DNA from: Planobispora rosea
GTDB lineage: Bacteria; Actinomycetota; Actinomycetes; Streptosporangiales; Streptosporangiaceae
Reading direction: 5' to 3'
Length of the DNA: 64,000 nt
Assembly (NCBI RefSeq): GCF_014648175.1
Contig: NZ_BMQP01000034.1
Span: forward strand, 24,981 to 88,980
Shown: one piece after another, positions 61,929 through 64,000 of the stretch
How the letters are laid out: each line of letters starts with the position of its first letter
Numbering within the stretch: the stretch's first letter is position 1
The notes under the pieces: model-generated
The model's database searches: none
Seen by the model: only the letters and a program-made list of their open reading frames with translations
Told to the model about the DNA's origin: nothing
Made by a program: the position numbers and the translations under genes

Positions 61929-61967
61929 AGCGCTATTGTAGCGCTTTAGCGCCACAATAGCGCTATG
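61926..61967. promoter_or_regulatory. VapB operator/leaderless promoter palindrome
   Basis: Arms CATAGCGCTATTGT (61926-61939) and ACAATAGCGCTATG (61954-61967) are perfectly inverted; the 14-base centre holds AGCGCT-tt-AGCGCc. AGCGCT thus occurs three times, and once more imperfectly. The left arm includes the vapB start codon and its -10 (TACAAT, 61940-61935 on the minus strand), so VapBC binding would block its own promoter. Confidence 0.88.
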
Positions 61968-61974
61968 CACTCGT

Positions 61975-62020
61975 GCGGCGGATCTGCGCTCCGGGGCATC
62001 CTGGAGCGCAGATCCGCCGC
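61975..62020 (-). terminator. Strong terminator of the WXG100 gene
   Basis: A perfect 18-bp stem (61975-61992 with 62003-62020) and 10-base loop begins 22 bases after the esx stop. No T-tract; it also shields the vapB operator 8 bases further on. Confidence 0.85.
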
Positions 62021-62042
62021 ATACGCGAGGGAACGGGGACGC

Positions 62043-62309
62043 TCAGCGGGTGGCGGCGTCGATCTGGTTGCGGGAATCTCCGATGGCCTTCGACGCCTCC
62101 ATGAGCGCCTCGACCATCCGCTCGAAGGCCGGCCTGCTACCCTCCCAGGCGTCCCTGAACTGGTTGGCCCGGGGACCCGTCCAGGAGGTGCCGATCTTGC
62201 TCACCTCGGTGTTCAGCGCGGCTATCACGCTCCGTACCTGATCGGACTGAGTTCTGAACTGCCTGGCCATCTGGTCCATTTCATTCAGATCGCCGCCGTA
62301 CAGGGTCAT
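62043..62309 (-). CDS. WXG100-family (EsxA-type) secreted protein
   Basis: The 88-residue protein is all helical with a central TSWTG (W-x-G turn) between two helices (MDQMARQFRTQSDQVRSVI and FRDAWEGSRPAFERMVEALM), the WXG100 hallmark. Such proteins are exported as dimers by type VII systems. It ends NQIDAATR without a full YxxxD/E signal, so its partner may supply the export signal. GAGGAGA lies upstream of ATG 62309; the frame further up is leader. The matching ATPase gene is convergent beyond vapBC. Confidence 0.92.
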   Translation of the reverse strand: MTLYGGDLNEMDQMARQFRTQSDQVRSVIAALNTEVSKIGTSWTGPRANQFRDAWEGSRPAFERMVEALMEASKAIGDSRNQIDAATR

Positions 62310-62350
62310 GGCCGTCTCCTCTGAGTCGCGCCGGTTCGCCAAAGGATCAA

Positions 62351-62380
62351 ATAATAAAGCGTAGATCAATCTGTTATCAA
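62351..62380 (-). promoter_or_regulatory. Promoter of the WXG100 gene
   Basis: On the minus strand TTGATA (62380-62375), an 18-base spacer and TATTAT (62356-62351) form a good sigma-70-type promoter; start would be near 62344, giving a 35-base leader with GAGGAGA. Confidence 0.6.
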
Positions 62381-62483
62381 CGCTATGCCTATTCACTATG
62401 GCCGCCGTCGACTAAGGTGACATTCAATATGGATCTGCCCTAATTGGCTATATCGGCCTATTCTCATCGGAGGATCGGGAACA

Positions 62484-63218
62484 GTGCGGGAAATCGTGGT
62501 GACGGGCGGGGGGACCGGGATCGGCTACGCCGTCGCGGCGGCGTTCGCCGCCCAGGGTGACCGGGTCACCATCACGGGGCGGCGTGAGCACGTGCTCAAG
62601 GAGGCGGCCGACCGGCTGGGCGGCCCCGACCTGGTGAACTACGTGGCGTTCAACGCGGCCAACCCGGTCGCCGTGGGCGAATCCCTCCACAGGCTTCCCG
62701 CCCGGGTGGACGTGCTGGTCAACAACGCGGGCGGCAACACCAACCTGGACCGCGCCTCCGCCGACGACGACCTCATGGACGTCGCCGAGAGCTGGTGGGC
62801 CAACCTCAACGCCAACCTGATGTCGGCCGTGCTCGTCACCACCGCGCTGATCCCCCGGCTGGCCGACCACGCCAGGATCGTCACCATCGGCTCGATCGCC
62901 GCCAGGGGCACGGGCTCGGGCTCGTACGGCGCGGCCAAGGCTGCCGTGGAGGCCTGGACCGCCGATCTCGCGGCCGAGCTGGGCCCTCGCGGGATCACCG
63001 TCAACGTGGTCTCCCCCGGGCTGATCCTGGACACCGAGTTCTTCCGGGGCCGTCTCACCGAGGAAGGTGTGCGGCGCCGGGTGGAGGGCACCAGGAACGG
63101 GCGTGCCGGGACGCCGGAGGACGTGGCGCAGGCGGTGAGGTTCGTCGCCTCCCCCGAGGCCGGGCACGTCACCGGGCAGGTCGTCCACGTCAACGGCGGC
63201 GCCTACCTCGGCAGATAG
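62484..63218 (+). CDS. Short-chain dehydrogenase/reductase
   Basis: A 244-residue classical SDR with the cofactor loop TGGGTGIG, NNAGG, the catalytic Ser (VTIGSIAARG) and Tyr-x-x-x-Lys (SYGAAK), then SPGLI. GRRE after beta 2 suggests NADPH preference. The substrate is unknown; FabG-like reduction is possible. GTG 62484 follows GGAGGA by 11 bases. It is divergent from the WXG100 gene and alone. Confidence 0.92.
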   Translation: MREIVVTGGGTGIGYAVAAAFAAQGDRVTITGRREHVLKEAADRLGGPDLVNYVAFNAANPVAVGESLHRLPARVDVLVNNAGGNTNLDRASADDDLMDVAESWWANLNANLMSAVLVTTALIPRLADHARIVTIGSIAARGTGSGSYGAAKAAVEAWTADLAAELGPRGITVNVVSPGLILDTEFFRGRLTEEGVRRRVEGTRNGRAGTPEDVAQAVRFVASPEAGHVTGQVVHVNGGAYLGR

Positions 63219-63385
63219 TCCCGCCCCCGACCCCATCCGTCCCCGCGGGCGGCTCCGTCCCCGTTCCCCCGTGGATCCCGTCTCAATAGGCGAGACCCCG
63301 CCGGGAACAAGGGATCAGGAAGCGCTTACACTCCGTTGGAGGCCCGCCAGCCCCCCCGTTCTCCGTACTGAAGGGATCGACATCG

Positions 63386-64000
63386 GTGCAGAAGGTCCTG
63401 ATCGCCAACCGCGGTGAGATCGCCGTGCGGATCGCCCGCGCGTGCAAGGACGCCGGGCTGGCCAGCGTAGCCGTCTACTCCGAGCAGGACCTGGACGCCC
63501 TGCACGTCCGCGTCGCCGACGAGGCGCACGCCCTGGGCGGGCAGAGCCCCGCCGAGACCTACCTCGACATCGCCAAGCTGCTCCGGATCGCCGCCGAGGC
63601 GGGGGCCGACGCGGTGCACCCGGGCTACGGCTTCCTGGCCGAGAACGCGGACTTCGCCCAGGCGGTCATCGACGCGGGCCTGACCTGGATCGGGCCGCCG
63701 CCCGCAGCGATCACCGCGCTCGGCGACAAGGTCCAGGCCCGGCACATCGCCCAGAAGGTCGGCGCGCCGCTGGTCGCGGGCACCAAGGACCCCGTCGCGG
63801 GCGCGGAGGAGGTCGTCGCCTTCGCCGCCGAGCACGGCCTGCCCATCGCCATCAAGGCGGCGTACGGCGGCGGCGGGCGCGGCCTCAAGGTCGCCCGCAC
63901 CATGGAGGAGATCCCCGACCTGTACGAGTCGGCCGTCCGCGAGGCCGTCACGGCCTTCGGCCGGGGTGAGTGCTTCGTCGAGCGGTACCTGGACCGGCCC
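63386..64000 (+). CDS. accA3: Acyl-CoA carboxylase alpha (biotin carboxylase/carrier) subunit, partial
   Basis: Only the first 205 residues are in the window. VQKVLIANRGEIAVRIARAC is the biotin-carboxylase start, VHPGYGFLAENADFA and the glycine loop KAAYGGGGRGLKV follow. In actinobacteria this protein also carries the biotin domain at its C-terminus and works with AccD5/AccE, coded at 38.8-40.6 kb, and is biotinylated by BirA (22.7 kb). GTG 63386 has AAGGGA 9 bases upstream. In Mycobacterium the accA3 gene lies a few genes from accD5; here 23 kb lies between. Confidence 0.96.
   Translation, partial: MQKVLIANRGEIAVRIARACKDAGLASVAVYSEQDLDALHVRVADEAHALGGQSPAETYLDIAKLLRIAAEAGADAVHPGYGFLAENADFAQAVIDAGLTWIGPPPAAITALGDKVQARHIAQKVGAPLVAGTKDPVAGAEEVVAFAAEHGLPIAIKAAYGGGGRGLKVARTMEEIPDLYESAVREAVTAFGRGECFVERYLDRP

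Overview
The window is high-GC actinobacterial DNA, most like a Streptosporangium/Nonomuraea-type genome; the genus is an inference from gene content and leaderless or GTG starts, not a database result. The backbone follows a gene order known from Mycobacterium and Streptomyces: fadE25 - purE - purK - gtrA - PH-domain protein - birA - accD5 - accE5 - accA3. Here it runs fadE25-type acyl-CoA dehydrogenase (10.5-11.7 kb), purE/purK (14.3-16.1 kb), GtrA (17.4 kb), adenylyl cyclase/PH/birA (21.1-23.5 kb), accD/accE (38.8-40.6 kb) and the start of the biotin-carboxylase subunit (63.4 kb to the window end). Two blocks are spliced into it: about 15 kb between birA and accD, and about 23 kb between accE and accA.

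1-9.6 kb looks like a mobile or accessory segment: the last 28 codons of a tyrosine recombinase, an AT-rich stretch with one small plausible gene and possible gene debris, an 8-kb secreted RHS/YD-repeat protein with a LamG insertion, a lysine-rich linker, a HINT domain and an unfamiliar 105-residue C-terminus (polymorphic-toxin layout), then a HAD phosphatase gene that ends early. 10-23.5 kb is housekeeping: cold-shock-like protein, acyl-CoA dehydrogenase, UDP-glucose dehydrogenase, DUF397 and NTF2-like proteins, purine synthesis, a lipoprotein, GtrA, a two-component system, bacterioferritin with an iron-box-controlled ferredoxin, adenylyl cyclase, PH protein and biotin ligase.

23.6-38.6 kb holds a molybdopterin oxidoreductase with its FdhD sulfur carrier, an epoxide hydrolase and an MFS exporter that share a near-identical twin-dyad promoter, a second two-component system, a membrane glycosyltransferase-like protein, PEP carboxylase and an ABC-2 exporter. 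40.7-43.8 kb holds a NYN nuclease and an alkylation-repair pair (AdaA-AlkA fusion plus Ogt). 43.9-55.1 kb is one leftward run: a complete-looking Tad/Flp pilus machine (cpaB, cpaE-like, cpaF, tadB, tadC, flp, three TadE/TadG-type proteins) followed by a membrane LysM-BTAD regulator and two exported proteins.

55.4-62.4 kb carries a small gene, four DnaA-box-like sites, an FHA-FtsK/EccC-type triple ATPase, a VapBC toxin-antitoxin pair with a large palindromic operator, and a WXG100 (EsxA-type) protein, which together suggest a minimal type VII-like secretion locus. An SDR oxidoreductase and the carboxylase alpha subunit close the window. I saw no tRNA, rRNA or CRISPR array.
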